A stretch of 64,000 nucleotides of DNA, taken from the NCBI RefSeq assembly GCF_003206045.1, contig NZ_PZJM01000003.1, positions 214,301 to 278,300 of the forward strand. Direction: 5' to 3'. A program made the translations under genes and the position numbers. The notes under the pieces were generated by a model, which saw only the letters and a list, made by a program, of their open reading frames with translations, searched no databases and was not told the origin of the DNA. The stretch comes from Salinicola lusitanus (GTDB lineage Bacteria; Pseudomonadota; Gammaproteobacteria; Pseudomonadales; Halomonadaceae). Positions 35,241-43,667 of the stretch are shown piece by piece (position 1 is the first letter of the stretch; every line of letters starts with the position of its first letter).

Positions 35241-37298
35241 TTACCAATGATATTTCAGGCTACCAATGACACTGCGGGATTCACCGTAGTAACACCAGTA
35301 GTCGCACCCGCTGACGTACTCCTTATCGGTCAGGTTCGTCACGTTCACCTGGGCGGTCCAGTGCGAATCGATCGCGTAGCTGGCCATCGCATCGTAGAGC
35401 GTATAGGCCGGCACTCGGGTATCACTGTACTGAGGCGAATCCACGCTGGTACCGATGTACCGAGCGCCTGCGCCCAGACCCAGCCCGGCGAGCGGGCCTC
35501 GATCAAAGTCGTAATCCAGCCACAGCGATGCCTGATGACGCGGGATCAAACCGGCACGTAGATCATTTAACGTGTCGCTCACGTCGACCGTGACGTCGGT
35601 GTAGGTGTAAGCCGCCGTGACCTGAAGGTTGTCGGTCACGTAACCCACCCCTTCCAGCTCGAACCCGCGCGAATGACGCTCCCCACCCTGGTTACTTGAG
35701 GAGCCGCCGCTGGGATAGAGCGTGTCGCTCTCCTTCAAGTCGAAGACAGCTGCAGTGACATAACCATCCAGCCAATCGGGTGCGTACTTGAGCCCCAGCT
35801 CCCACTGTTTGCCCTCGCTGGGCTGATAGGCATCGCCGTTTAGATCGTTGCCGATGTTGGGTGTGAATGACTCGCTATAGCTCAGATAGGGCGAGAGGCC
35901 GTAGTCACCGAGATACATGACGCCACCGGTGTAGGACATCTGGGAGTCGTCGTAGCTCTGATCCTCACCACCGTCCTGCTTGTTGGTGACGTCGACGCTG
36001 TCGTGACGAGCACCCGCCAGCAGAATCCAGCGATCGTAGAGACGGAGTTGGTCCTGAACGTAGACACCGATCTGTTCCTTGCCCTGATCGTAATAGCTCG
36101 GATCGCTGAGTGGATTGGTGGATGCGTTGCCTGGATCGAAGATATCGATCGTGCCGTAGTCAAAGGTGTCACGGCTGAGGTAGTCCGCATCCAGATGCTG
36201 ATAGTCCAGCCCCACCAGCAGCGTGTTCTCGGTGTTGTCGGTGTACCAGGTGCCTATCATGCGGTTATCGATGGTGAAGGCGTCGTAGCTGCCATCGCGG
36301 TAGGTCAGCCCTCGAACTGCATCGCGTCCATCCGCCTCCGCCATGTAGGACGGATAGGCCGTGCGCAGGAAAAGATCCAGGGACGCGAACCGGGCGTTCT
36401 GCTGGAACTCCCAGGTATCGTTGAAGGTATGCTCGAGTTCGTATCCGACCGATATCTGCTCGTGCTCGAGCCTATCGTTATCGTTGTCACCGAGATCGGT
36501 ATCCCGGCCGACCTTGCCGAACGGCGTGTCGTTGACGGAGCCATAAGGAAGGTAGAAGACATTGGCCGGCGTACCGTGATCGCGCTGATAGCTGGCCAGC
36601 AACGTAAGCGTGGTGTCGTCGGAGAGATCGATCGCCAGACTGGGAGCGAAGTAGACTCTCTCGTTGTCGGTACCGTCGAGTTCACCATCCTGGTCGCGAA
36701 ACAACCCAACGATACGGTAGCGAACATCGCCGCTATCGCTGACCGGACCGGACGTATCAATTCCTACCTGTCGATGTCCCTTGTTGCCGGCCTGGATTTC
36801 GAACAACCCCTGGGTATCGTCGGTCGGGCGCTTGCTGATGGCGTTGATGATTCCCCCGGGAGGTGCCTCGCCATATAGGATCGACGCTGGACCCTTCAAG
36901 AAATCGACTCGCTCAAGACCGAAAGGCTCGGTTTTCCACCATAGATAGCCAGCCTCGCGGAACAGACGCAATCCGTCCTGATAGGTTGAGTCCTCTCCCG
37001 AGAAGCCTCGGAAGAAAAACCAGTCCGCCTTGGCGTCATTCCCGTAGGGTGCCGACAATGCGCCGGCGCGATAGCGTAGAACCTGGTCATACTTGTTGAC
37101 CGCGCGTCTCTCCAGTTCGGTGTCGGTGACCACAGAAGCGGAGCGAGGCGTTTCCAGCAGCGGCGTATCGACCTTGAGTGCCGTGCTGGTGACCACGACA
37201 GTATCGTTGTTGGCGGTAGGCTCTTGGGCAAATACGCTTGCCGTACAAGCAAAAAGCAGCGTACCGCTCACGGCGGCGAGTGTGTTCCCTGTTTTCAT
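35241..37298 (-). CDS. TonB-dependent siderophore receptor (FhuA/FcuA-like)
   Basis: 685-residue outer-membrane receptor. The signal peptide MKTGNTLAAVSGTLLFACTA ends near VFAQE, followed by a TonB-box-like DTVVVTSTA, the plug with VDFLKGPASILYGEAPPGGI (FhuA-type motif) and NAISKRP, and a 22-strand-type barrel closing with SLKYHW, aromatic at the end. It likely imports a hydroxamate-type ferric siderophore given the FhuD/FhuB-like genes next door; that is inference. Divergent from those genes, with Fur-box-like sites between. Confidence 0.93.
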   Translation of the reverse strand: MKTGNTLAAVSGTLLFACTASVFAQEPTANNDTVVVTSTALKVDTPLLETPRSASVVTDTELERRAVNKYDQVLRYRAGALSAPYGNDAKADWFFFRGFSGEDSTYQDGLRLFREAGYLWWKTEPFGLERVDFLKGPASILYGEAPPGGIINAISKRPTDDTQGLFEIQAGNKGHRQVGIDTSGPVSDSGDVRYRIVGLFRDQDGELDGTDNERVYFAPSLAIDLSDDTTLTLLASYQRDHGTPANVFYLPYGSVNDTPFGKVGRDTDLGDNDNDRLEHEQISVGYELEHTFNDTWEFQQNARFASLDLFLRTAYPSYMAEADGRDAVRGLTYRDGSYDAFTIDNRMIGTWYTDNTENTLLVGLDYQHLDADYLSRDTFDYGTIDIFDPGNASTNPLSDPSYYDQGKEQIGVYVQDQLRLYDRWILLAGARHDSVDVTNKQDGGEDQSYDDSQMSYTGGVMYLGDYGLSPYLSYSESFTPNIGNDLNGDAYQPSEGKQWELGLKYAPDWLDGYVTAAVFDLKESDTLYPSGGSSSNQGGERHSRGFELEGVGYVTDNLQVTAAYTYTDVTVDVSDTLNDLRAGLIPRHQASLWLDYDFDRGPLAGLGLGAGARYIGTSVDSPQYSDTRVPAYTLYDAMASYAIDSHWTAQVNVTNLTDKEYVSGCDYWCYYGESRSVIGSLKYHW

Positions 37299-37369
37299 CG
37301 GATCGAATGCCCGTTTGTCACGTTGTAGGAGCCGGCAGCCATCGGCCGGGAATTTTTATCGCTGGTATT

Positions 37370-37388
37370 CTAAATGACAATCATTGCC
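37370..37388. promoter_or_regulatory. Fur-box-like site before the FhuA-like receptor gene
   Basis: CTAAATGACAATCATTGCC matches the Fur consensus at 13 of 19 positions with the core ATGACAATCATT intact. It lies 72 bp before the receptor start codon. Confidence 0.62.
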
Positions 37389-37425
37389 ATGTGTATTCAA
37401 TAAGGCGTGTCTTCCGCTCTTTATT

Positions 37426-37444
37426 GATAACGATTGTCATTCGA
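37426..37444. promoter_or_regulatory. Fur-box-like site before the FhuD-like gene
   Basis: GATAACGATTGTCATTCGA matches the Fur consensus at 13 of 19 positions and lies about 95 bp before the binding-protein start. With the site at 37370 it forms a pair in one divergent promoter region. Confidence 0.6.
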
Positions 37445-37539
37445 TCTACCATCACCGCCCGTAGCCGCATCATCCGGCGCCGCGTTGCTGTCCGGATGAG
37501 CGCCGTGCCACTTGTTCCCGTCGCCAGGAAACCGTCACT

Positions 37540-38466
37540 TTGCCGCGTGTTCGCTCTTTTCCCGCTCTCCTCGCACTTGCGGTTGCCGTGCTGCTGGGGA
37601 TGAGCACCGCGCCGGCGGACGCCGATTCGAAGCCGCCGCGAATCGCGGCCGCCAACTGGACTGTCGTCGAGACCCTCGTCGCCCTGGGCGTCGAACCCTA
37701 CGCGGTATCGGACATCCCCAACTACAACGCCTGGGTCAAGGCGCCAGCGATCCCCGACTCGACGCTGGACATGGGTCTGCGCAACGAGCCCAACCTCGAA
37801 TTGCTGGCCCAGGATCCCCCCGACCTGCTGCTGACGAGCGCCCTGTTCTCCCGCGACAACGCCCGTCTGGAGCGTCTGATGCCGGTGAGGATGATCGACA
37901 ACTTCTACACCGACCGGCCCTATTACGAGGCGACGCTGGCGATGACTCGCGAGATCGCGAGACTGACCGGCCGGCAGCCGCAGGCCGAGGTCCTGATCGC
38001 CGAAACCGATGCCGTTCTCGCACACGCCGCTCGGGCCCTGCGAGGAGCGAAGACACCCCTCTACCTGGTGCAGTTCAGCGATGCTCAGCACGTCCGCGTA
38101 TTCGGCCAGGGCAATATGGTGGGCACGCTGTTCTCCCGCACCGGCCTCACCAATGCCTGGACCGGCCCGACCAATGCCTGGGGCTATGCCAGCATCCCGA
38201 TCGATCGCCTCGCGGAGAGGCCAGAGGCGCGCATCGTCGTCATCAAGCCCTATCCCCGCGGCGTCGAAGAGGCCCTGGGCGACAATCAGATCTGGCAGCA
38301 CCTGCCGGCGGTCCGCGCGGGGCGGGTGAGCTTCATCGACCCCGTCTGGCCTTACGGGGGCCTGATTTCGCTGCAGCGCTTGGCCCGTTCGCTGGTCGAT
38401 GTCGCCACCCAGCCCCCCACCGCCGATACGTCTACCGTCTCTTCCGTCGAGGATCAGGCGCCGTGA
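37540..38466 (+). CDS. Iron-siderophore ABC transporter periplasmic binding protein (FhuD-like)
   Basis: 308-residue class III binding protein. The signal peptide (FPALLALAVAVLLGMSTAPA) is followed by RIAAANWTVVETLVALGVEP and ELLAQDPPDLLLTSALF, typical of FhuD/BtuF-like proteins, and GGLISLQRLARSLVD at the end. No lipobox is seen, so it is probably soluble in the periplasm. The start is TTG 37540 with AGGAA about 9 nt before; no ATG or GTG gives a complete signal peptide. Its stop overlaps the permease start. Confidence 0.87.
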   Translation: MPRVRSFPALLALAVAVLLGMSTAPADADSKPPRIAAANWTVVETLVALGVEPYAVSDIPNYNAWVKAPAIPDSTLDMGLRNEPNLELLAQDPPDLLLTSALFSRDNARLERLMPVRMIDNFYTDRPYYEATLAMTREIARLTGRQPQAEVLIAETDAVLAHAARALRGAKTPLYLVQFSDAQHVRVFGQGNMVGTLFSRTGLTNAWTGPTNAWGYASIPIDRLAERPEARIVVIKPYPRGVEEALGDNQIWQHLPAVRAGRVSFIDPVWPYGGLISLQRLARSLVDVATQPPTADTSTVSSVEDQAP

Positions 38467-40460
38467 CGCTTCGCAGGCGCTCCCCCGCCTGGTTCGCCCT
38501 CGCCCTGCTGCTGCTGGCGGTCGGCCTGGCAACTGCGACCCTGCATACCCGGTTCGGCGATCTAGCCGGGGTCTGGTGGCAATCCATCGTTGCCCCCGAC
38601 GATGACCAGATCCGTCAGATCGTGATGCACTACACCTTCGTGCCGAGGCTGCTGGTCGCGCTGCTGGGCGGAGCGGCCCTGGCCCTGGCGGGTTGCCTGA
38701 TGCAGCAGGTGTTGCGCAATCCACTGGCCTCGCCGGCGACGCTCGGCGTCACCAGCGGTGCGCAGCTGGCGCTGGTCGTCGCGACGCTGTGGGCGCCGAG
38801 CTGGATGCTGGCCGGGAGGGAGTGGATCGCCCTGGCCGGCGGCATCGTGGCGATGCTGCTGGTCTTCGCGCTCTCCTGGAAGCGACGCTTGGCGCCGATG
38901 GTGGTGGTGCTCTCCGGGATGGTGGTCGGCCTCTATTTCAGCGCGATCAACAGTGCACTGCTGCTGTTTCACCAGGAGAGCCTGTCGGGGCTGTTCATCT
39001 GGGGGTCGGGAGCGCTGGCCCAGGATAGCTGGCACGACACCCGTTTCCTGCTGCTGCGCCTGGGTATCGTGGTGGTGGTGGCACTGCTGCTGCTGCGTCC
39101 GCTGGCGCTGCTCGATCTCGAAGAAGAGGGCGCCAAGAGTCTGGGGATCTCGCTGCGCAAGCTGCGCATCGCCGGCCTCGGCCTGGGAATCTTCATGACC
39201 GCCTGCGTGGTCAGCGCCATCGGCCTGATCGGTTTCATCGGCCTCGCATCGCCGGCCATCGCAAGGCTCTCCGGCGCCCGCACGCTACCCCAACGGCTCG
39301 TCTGGTCGATGATTCTGGGGGCTCTTCTGCTCGCGGTGACGGATCTCGCCGTTCAGCAGCTGTCTCCGTTCACTGCTTCGCTACTGCCGACCGGCGCCAT
39401 GACGGCGGCGCTGGGTGCCCCACTGCTGCTGTGGCTGTTGCCGCGCCTGCGGGTCGGTGGATCACGGCCGACGCCCAGCACGGGACTGACCATGCCACGC
39501 CTGGCACGGCCACACCTCCGCCTGTGGGCGCTGGCGGGCTTGACGGTCGCTGCCTGCGCGCTGGCGCTGCTTGTCGGCTTCATGCTCGACAGCCACACCC
39601 TCTATCCCAGTGTGGCAGGCACGGGTGACCTGTCGCTCATCGTCGACTGGCGGTTGTCGCGAGTGGCCACGGCTGCGGCGGCGGGGCTGATGCTGGCCAT
39701 CGCCGGCACCCTGTTGCAGCGGATGACCGGCAACCCCATGGCCAGTCCCGAGGTCCTCGGCATCAGTGCCGGCGTCGCGATCGGCGTGATCGCGCTGATG
39801 CTGCTGCCGCTCGGCATCGCGCCACTGAGCGGTTCGGTCATGGGCTTCAGCGGGGCCACGGTAGCGCTACTGGTCCTGATCGTCTGCAACCGCCGCAGTG
39901 GCTTCGCACCGGAGCGGCTACTGCTGACCGGCATCGCCATCTCCTCGCTGCTGGACGCCATGCGCGCCATCGTGCTGGCCAGCGAGGATCCCAGGGCGCA
40001 ACAGTTGCTCTCGTGGCTGGGTGGGTCGACCTACTATGCCAGCCTGACTTCGAGCGGCTGGATCGTGGCCATCGCCCTTCTCCTGCTGGCGCTAACGCTA
40101 CCTCTGCAGCGCTGGCTGACGCTGCTGCCGTTGGGCGCGCCCACCGCCAAGGCGCTCGGCGTCGACGTGGATCGCAGCCGACTGGTGCTGTTGGCATTGG
40201 TCGCCCTGCTCACCGTCGCCGCGACCCTGGTCATCGGGCCACTCTCCTTCGTCGGCCTGATGGCCCCGCACATGGCGCGCCTGATGGGATTCCACGGCGC
40301 CAGGCATCAGATGCTCGGCGCCGGTCTGCTGGGGATGCTGGTCATGGTGACCGCCGACTGGCTGGGCAGGAATCTGTTTTTCCCCTATCAACTGCCGGCG
40401 GGCCTGATCGCCGCGTTGATCGGCGGCGTCTACTTCATGTGGGGATTGCGCCGCCTCTAG
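38463..40460 (+). CDS. fhuB: Fused FhuB-like iron-siderophore ABC permease
   Basis: 665-residue inner-membrane protein made of two FecCD-type permease halves (about 1-330 and 345-665), as in FhuB. Each half carries the family motif: VPRLLVALLGGAALALAGCLMQ plus NPLASPATLGVTSGA in the first, and RLSRVATAAAAGLMLAIAG plus NPMASPEVLGISAGV in the second. The start is GTG 38463, overlapping the stop of the binding-protein gene. The matching ATPase (FhuC) is not in this window on either side. Confidence 0.92.
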   Translation: MTLRRRSPAWFALALLLLAVGLATATLHTRFGDLAGVWWQSIVAPDDDQIRQIVMHYTFVPRLLVALLGGAALALAGCLMQQVLRNPLASPATLGVTSGAQLALVVATLWAPSWMLAGREWIALAGGIVAMLLVFALSWKRRLAPMVVVLSGMVVGLYFSAINSALLLFHQESLSGLFIWGSGALAQDSWHDTRFLLLRLGIVVVVALLLLRPLALLDLEEEGAKSLGISLRKLRIAGLGLGIFMTACVVSAIGLIGFIGLASPAIARLSGARTLPQRLVWSMILGALLLAVTDLAVQQLSPFTASLLPTGAMTAALGAPLLLWLLPRLRVGGSRPTPSTGLTMPRLARPHLRLWALAGLTVAACALALLVGFMLDSHTLYPSVAGTGDLSLIVDWRLSRVATAAAAGLMLAIAGTLLQRMTGNPMASPEVLGISAGVAIGVIALMLLPLGIAPLSGSVMGFSGATVALLVLIVCNRRSGFAPERLLLTGIAISSLLDAMRAIVLASEDPRAQQLLSWLGGSTYYASLTSSGWIVAIALLLLALTLPLQRWLTLLPLGAPTAKALGVDVDRSRLVLLALVALLTVAATLVIGPLSFVGLMAPHMARLMGFHGARHQMLGAGLLGMLVMVTADWLGRNLFFPYQLPAGLIAALIGGVYFMWGLRRL

Positions 40461-40481
40461 CGCTGCTTCGGGAGGCAGCGA

Positions 40482-40727
40482 TCAAGCAGCGCCAAAGGCC
40501 GGCAGCAGATGGCGCTCTATCGCCTCCCGCACCGATGGCAGCATCACATCGGTGTGCTGCATCAGATCGCGAATGGCGGGCTCCAGCCCCTCGACGCCTC
40601 GCGCACGATGACATCCCGCCGCCAGCCGCGCGCAGCTCTCCGGGCACGCCTCCTCGGGGATACGCACCCCCAGCGAGACCAGCCGTTGACGAAAGTCCTC
40701 GCCATCGATGAGATCGACGATCATCAT
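40482..40727 (-). CDS. Small cysteine-containing protein of unknown function
   Basis: 81-residue soluble protein with no signal peptide or membrane segment. It has three closely spaced cysteines, EEACPESCARLAAGCHRARG, in an otherwise helical-looking, charged chain. Tandem ATG codons at 40727 and 40724 follow GGAGG at 40734-40738 with 6-nt spacing, which is good evidence that it is translated. I recognise no family. It is convergent with fhuB (21-bp gap) and divergent from the transglutaminase-like gene. A metal or redox role is possible but not shown. Confidence 0.65.
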   Translation of the reverse strand: MMIVDLIDGEDFRQRLVSLGVRIPEEACPESCARLAAGCHRARGVEGLEPAIRDLMQHTDVMLPSVREAIERHLLPAFGAA

Positions 40728-40889
40728 GATCCACCTCCGTTCGACAATGTTGCCTTGCAAGTCGCTACCAGGGCATGGCCCTCGGGCCGGCCGCATGTTC
40801 TATTATCTATCGCATCGTGACAGGCTGCGTCGATACCCGAAACGTCGCCATGTCGGTTTCACGAAGTTCGGTGTCACTCATGGAGACGC

Positions 40890-41513
40890 ATGCCCGCGAT
40901 CGCTTTTCCCTTCCCCCGTCTTCGGCGCCTGGCCTGTCTGCTGTTTGCGGCACTGCCGACGACGTCCCACGCCGCTGCCTTTACCTACTGGGACGATCCC
41001 GGCGCCACGGCCGTGACACTCACCCGGGAGGAGTTCGTGGCCCAGGCCAGCCATCGTCGGGGCGAGGACCGGCTGGCTTTCGTCAATCGCGTGATCAATA
41101 ACGCCGCCCGCCAGCAGTTCGAGAAGGTGGATACCTGGAAGGGCTTCGATCGCCTGGTCCGTGATGGCTACGGCGACTGCGAGGACTTCGCCATCGCCAA
41201 GTATCAGATCCTGATCCAGGCGGGCACCCCGGTGTCACGCCTGGATTTTCTCGCCGCCGACGACACCCTCACCCCGACCTATCATGCGGTACTGCGCTAC
41301 CGTAAGGACGACGGCAGCCACCTGATTCTCGACAACCTGACGCTGATGATGCTGCCCGAGTCGAAGCGTACCGACCTGAAACCGCTGGTCGCGTTCGACG
41401 CCCACCACGCCGAGCACTTTCGCGACGGTCGCTTTCACGCCGTCGATCCGGCGCGCATCGTGCTCGGCGGCCAGCGGCTATCGGAGCGGATGCCTCGGCT
41501 GATGGACTACTGA
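40890..41513 (+). CDS. LapG-type transglutaminase-like cysteine protease
   Basis: 207-residue periplasmic protein of the bacterial transglutaminase-like cysteine proteinase family (DUF920). A signal peptide ends near TTSHAAA. The catalytic triad is visible as GDCEDFAIAK (Cys97), TYHAVLRY (His132) and LILDNLT (Asp148). LapG members cut a large adhesin to release biofilm cells and are held by LapD when c-di-GMP is high; neither LapD nor an adhesin gene is in the window. Its last 7 bp overlap the end of the convergent etfB gene. Confidence 0.88.
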   Translation: MPAIAFPFPRLRRLACLLFAALPTTSHAAAFTYWDDPGATAVTLTREEFVAQASHRRGEDRLAFVNRVINNAARQQFEKVDTWKGFDRLVRDGYGDCEDFAIAKYQILIQAGTPVSRLDFLAADDTLTPTYHAVLRYRKDDGSHLILDNLTLMMLPESKRTDLKPLVAFDAHHAEHFRDGRFHAVDPARIVLGGQRLSERMPRLMDY

Positions 41514-42376
41514 TCGTCCTGCGCGAGGATCTTCTCCGCCCGCAGATAATCGATCAGCTTCTCGGCGGCCTCCTCCGGCGAGAGGTCGGTCAGCACCTGA
41601 CCACCGGACGCGGAGGACTTGGCCGCGGCCGCCTTGAAACGATCCCGCGCATTGGTCGATTTCACCACCTTGAGGCGCTTGGGTCGCGCGCGGGCCGGCT
41701 GCCAGTGCCAGTCCGCGCTGTCGGCGTCGAGGGGCGACTCGTCCGGTGGCAGCAGATCGTCGACGATATCGATGCGTCCGCGTCGCGCCGGACCGAAGGC
41801 GCTCTGACGCGGCGCCTCGGCGACAGCGTCCACCGCAATCAGACACGGCAGACGGACTTCGAGTCGCCGACGCTGGCCCTGGGGTAGCGCCTGCAGCACC
41901 GTCACGCGCTCCCCGTCGCAATGTTCGATGGCGGCGACGCCGGTGGCGATTGCCCAGCCCAGCCGTTCGGCCAGCAGGTAGCCGACCATGCCCGAGCCTT
42001 CGCCGCACTCGGCGCGCTGGCCGGTCAACGCCAGTCTCACGCCACTGCGCTCGAGCCACGCCGCCAGCAGCGGCACCGCATCCCCGCCCTCACCCAGCGG
42101 CAAGAGCGACAGCTGCCCATCCCGGTCATCGTCGAGGCCGTGATACATCCCCAGATATCCTTGCAGGGACTCCCGCAGCGAAGCCTGTTCCGGGTCGCCG
42201 GCGTGGGCCAGCGACAGGTCGGCGCCGACCAGAGACAGCCCCATCTCGACGGCGCGGGCGTCCTCGCGGGCGCGCCCGGCACGCCCTGAGACCGGGTGGC
42301 GGCCGCTCGACACCAGCGCCGCCGTCTTCACCCGCTGGGGCATTTTCGCGGTGTCTCGGGGTTCAGGCTGCGGCAT
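41507..42376 (-). CDS. etfB: Electron transfer flavoprotein beta-like subunit of dimethylglycine catabolism
   Basis: 289-residue ETF-beta-like protein, more divergent than housekeeping EtfB. Recognisable parts are LVSSGRHPVSGRAGRAREDARAVE near the N terminus, TGQRAECGEGSGMVGYLLAERLGW and the conserved VRLPCLIAVD. The C-terminal 80 residues are charged and variable. With EtfA it should take electrons from DgcAB to the respiratory chain. ATG 42376 has GAGGAG 7 nt upstream and overlaps the end of etfA by 14 bp. Gene order dgcA-dgcB-etfA-etfB matches pseudomonads. Confidence 0.87.
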   Translation of the reverse strand: MPQPEPRDTAKMPQRVKTAALVSSGRHPVSGRAGRAREDARAVEMGLSLVGADLSLAHAGDPEQASLRESLQGYLGMYHGLDDDRDGQLSLLPLGEGGDAVPLLAAWLERSGVRLALTGQRAECGEGSGMVGYLLAERLGWAIATGVAAIEHCDGERVTVLQALPQGQRRRLEVRLPCLIAVDAVAEAPRQSAFGPARRGRIDIVDDLLPPDESPLDADSADWHWQPARARPKRLKVVKSTNARDRFKAAAAKSSASGGQVLTDLSPEEAAEKLIDYLRAEKILAQDDQ

Positions 42377-43667
42377 GTCGAGACTCCTCATCCGTCCACG
42401 ACCCATCCGAACCGGTTTGCTCTCGCGGCTGGCCGAGCCGCCTGCAGACCGCCGCCAGCACCGCGTCGCCGTCGGCGATCAGCGCCAGGTCGGCACGCTT
42501 GACCATGTCGCAGCTCGGGTCGTTGTTGATCGCGATCACACGCTGGCACTTGGCGATGCCCTGGAGGTGCTGGACCGCCCCGGAGATCCCCACGGCGACG
42601 TAGCAGCTCGCGGTGACGAAGGTGCCGGTGGCACCGACCTGGCGCGGGCGCGGCATGTAGCCGTCGTCCACCGCCACCCGGGAGGCACCCTCGCTGGCGC
42701 CCAGCACGCGGGCGGCGTGGTGATAGCCTTCCCAGTCCGACACCCCGCGCCCGGCGGAGAGAATGAACGGTGCCTGGGCGAGCGGGATCTCCTGGGGGTC
42801 GACGGCGACGCGGCCGCGGTCGACCATACCGGCGGCCGCCGTAGTCACCTCGGCCTGGCGAGGCGTTTCAGCCAGTGCTTCGAGATCGATCGGCCGAGCC
42901 TCGTGGAGCGTCTCGCTGACCGGCTCGGCACACTCCGGCAGCGCCAGCAGCACACGGGCGACGTCGCGCAGGATGTCCTGGCGATCCCCCGCCCGAGAGA
43001 GCGTCTTGCCCTCGCTGAGCTGCCAGACCCGGGTCGCCGGGCGGGCACCGCCCGCGCTATGGTTCACGCCCTGATTCGAGAGACGCGCCGCCAGCCGCCG
43101 GCCCAGGTCGCCGCCATCCGGCAGCGAATCGGCGAAGATCCAGTGCCGGGGAGCCAGTCCCGCTTCGACATCGACGAGCGCCGCCAGCCGCGATACCGGG
43201 TCGTAACCGCTACCGGCTCGCGCGGAGAGATCGACGACGCGGTCCGCGCCGGCCTCCTCGAAACCGGCGACACCGCCGAGGAAAGTCACGGCCGTCACCG
43301 CCAGGTCATGGCCGTCGGCGAGTTGACGGGCGAGGCCGAACAGGTCTCGGTCATGATCGTTGAGCCGCCCTTCCGGCAGCTCCGGCACGACCACGACATG
43401 GCCCAACGGCTGATCGAGGACGATCTGACGCCGCGCCGGTTCCGCGCTCGTCGAAGCCGCCGCCGGGTTCGCCTCCACCGAGGCGCCGCTGCGGTCGATG
43501 CGCTTGACGCCGTTGGGGCCGATGGCGCCGAGGGCATGGGGATTGACGCGCGTCACCCCGTCGGCGCTGGTCCAGCGCCAGGCCGGACGCGCGAACTCAT
43601 GATGGCGCGGGTGCAGCCGATTGCGCCGGGCGCGTTCGGCGTGCGGGTCGATTCGTCTGACACTCAT
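42363..43667 (-). CDS. etfA: Electron transfer flavoprotein alpha subunit of dimethylglycine catabolism
   Basis: 434-residue ETF alpha, longer than the usual 310 because of an N-terminal extension of about 100 residues (RARRNRLHPRHHEFARPAW and following). The C-terminal FAD-binding domain is standard: LSAGRGV, QVGATGTFVTASCYVAVGIS, GAVQHLQGIAKCQRVIAIN, NDPSCDMVKRADLALIADG. Its start overlaps the dgcB stop by 4 bp. The extension probably tailors it to DgcB, though this is inference. Confidence 0.93.
   Translation of the reverse strand: MSVRRIDPHAERARRNRLHPRHHEFARPAWRWTSADGVTRVNPHALGAIGPNGVKRIDRSGASVEANPAAASTSAEPARRQIVLDQPLGHVVVVPELPEGRLNDHDRDLFGLARQLADGHDLAVTAVTFLGGVAGFEEAGADRVVDLSARAGSGYDPVSRLAALVDVEAGLAPRHWIFADSLPDGGDLGRRLAARLSNQGVNHSAGGARPATRVWQLSEGKTLSRAGDRQDILRDVARVLLALPECAEPVSETLHEARPIDLEALAETPRQAEVTTAAAGMVDRGRVAVDPQEIPLAQAPFILSAGRGVSDWEGYHHAARVLGASEGASRVAVDDGYMPRPRQVGATGTFVTASCYVAVGISGAVQHLQGIAKCQRVIAINNDPSCDMVKRADLALIADGDAVLAAVCRRLGQPREQTGSDGSWTDEESRHAAA

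Noticed and set aside
37512..38462. Single 982-codon protein covering both FhuD-like and FhuB-like regions
   Set aside because: The first 317 codons are out of frame with the clear binding-protein gene. The permease starts at GTG 38463.
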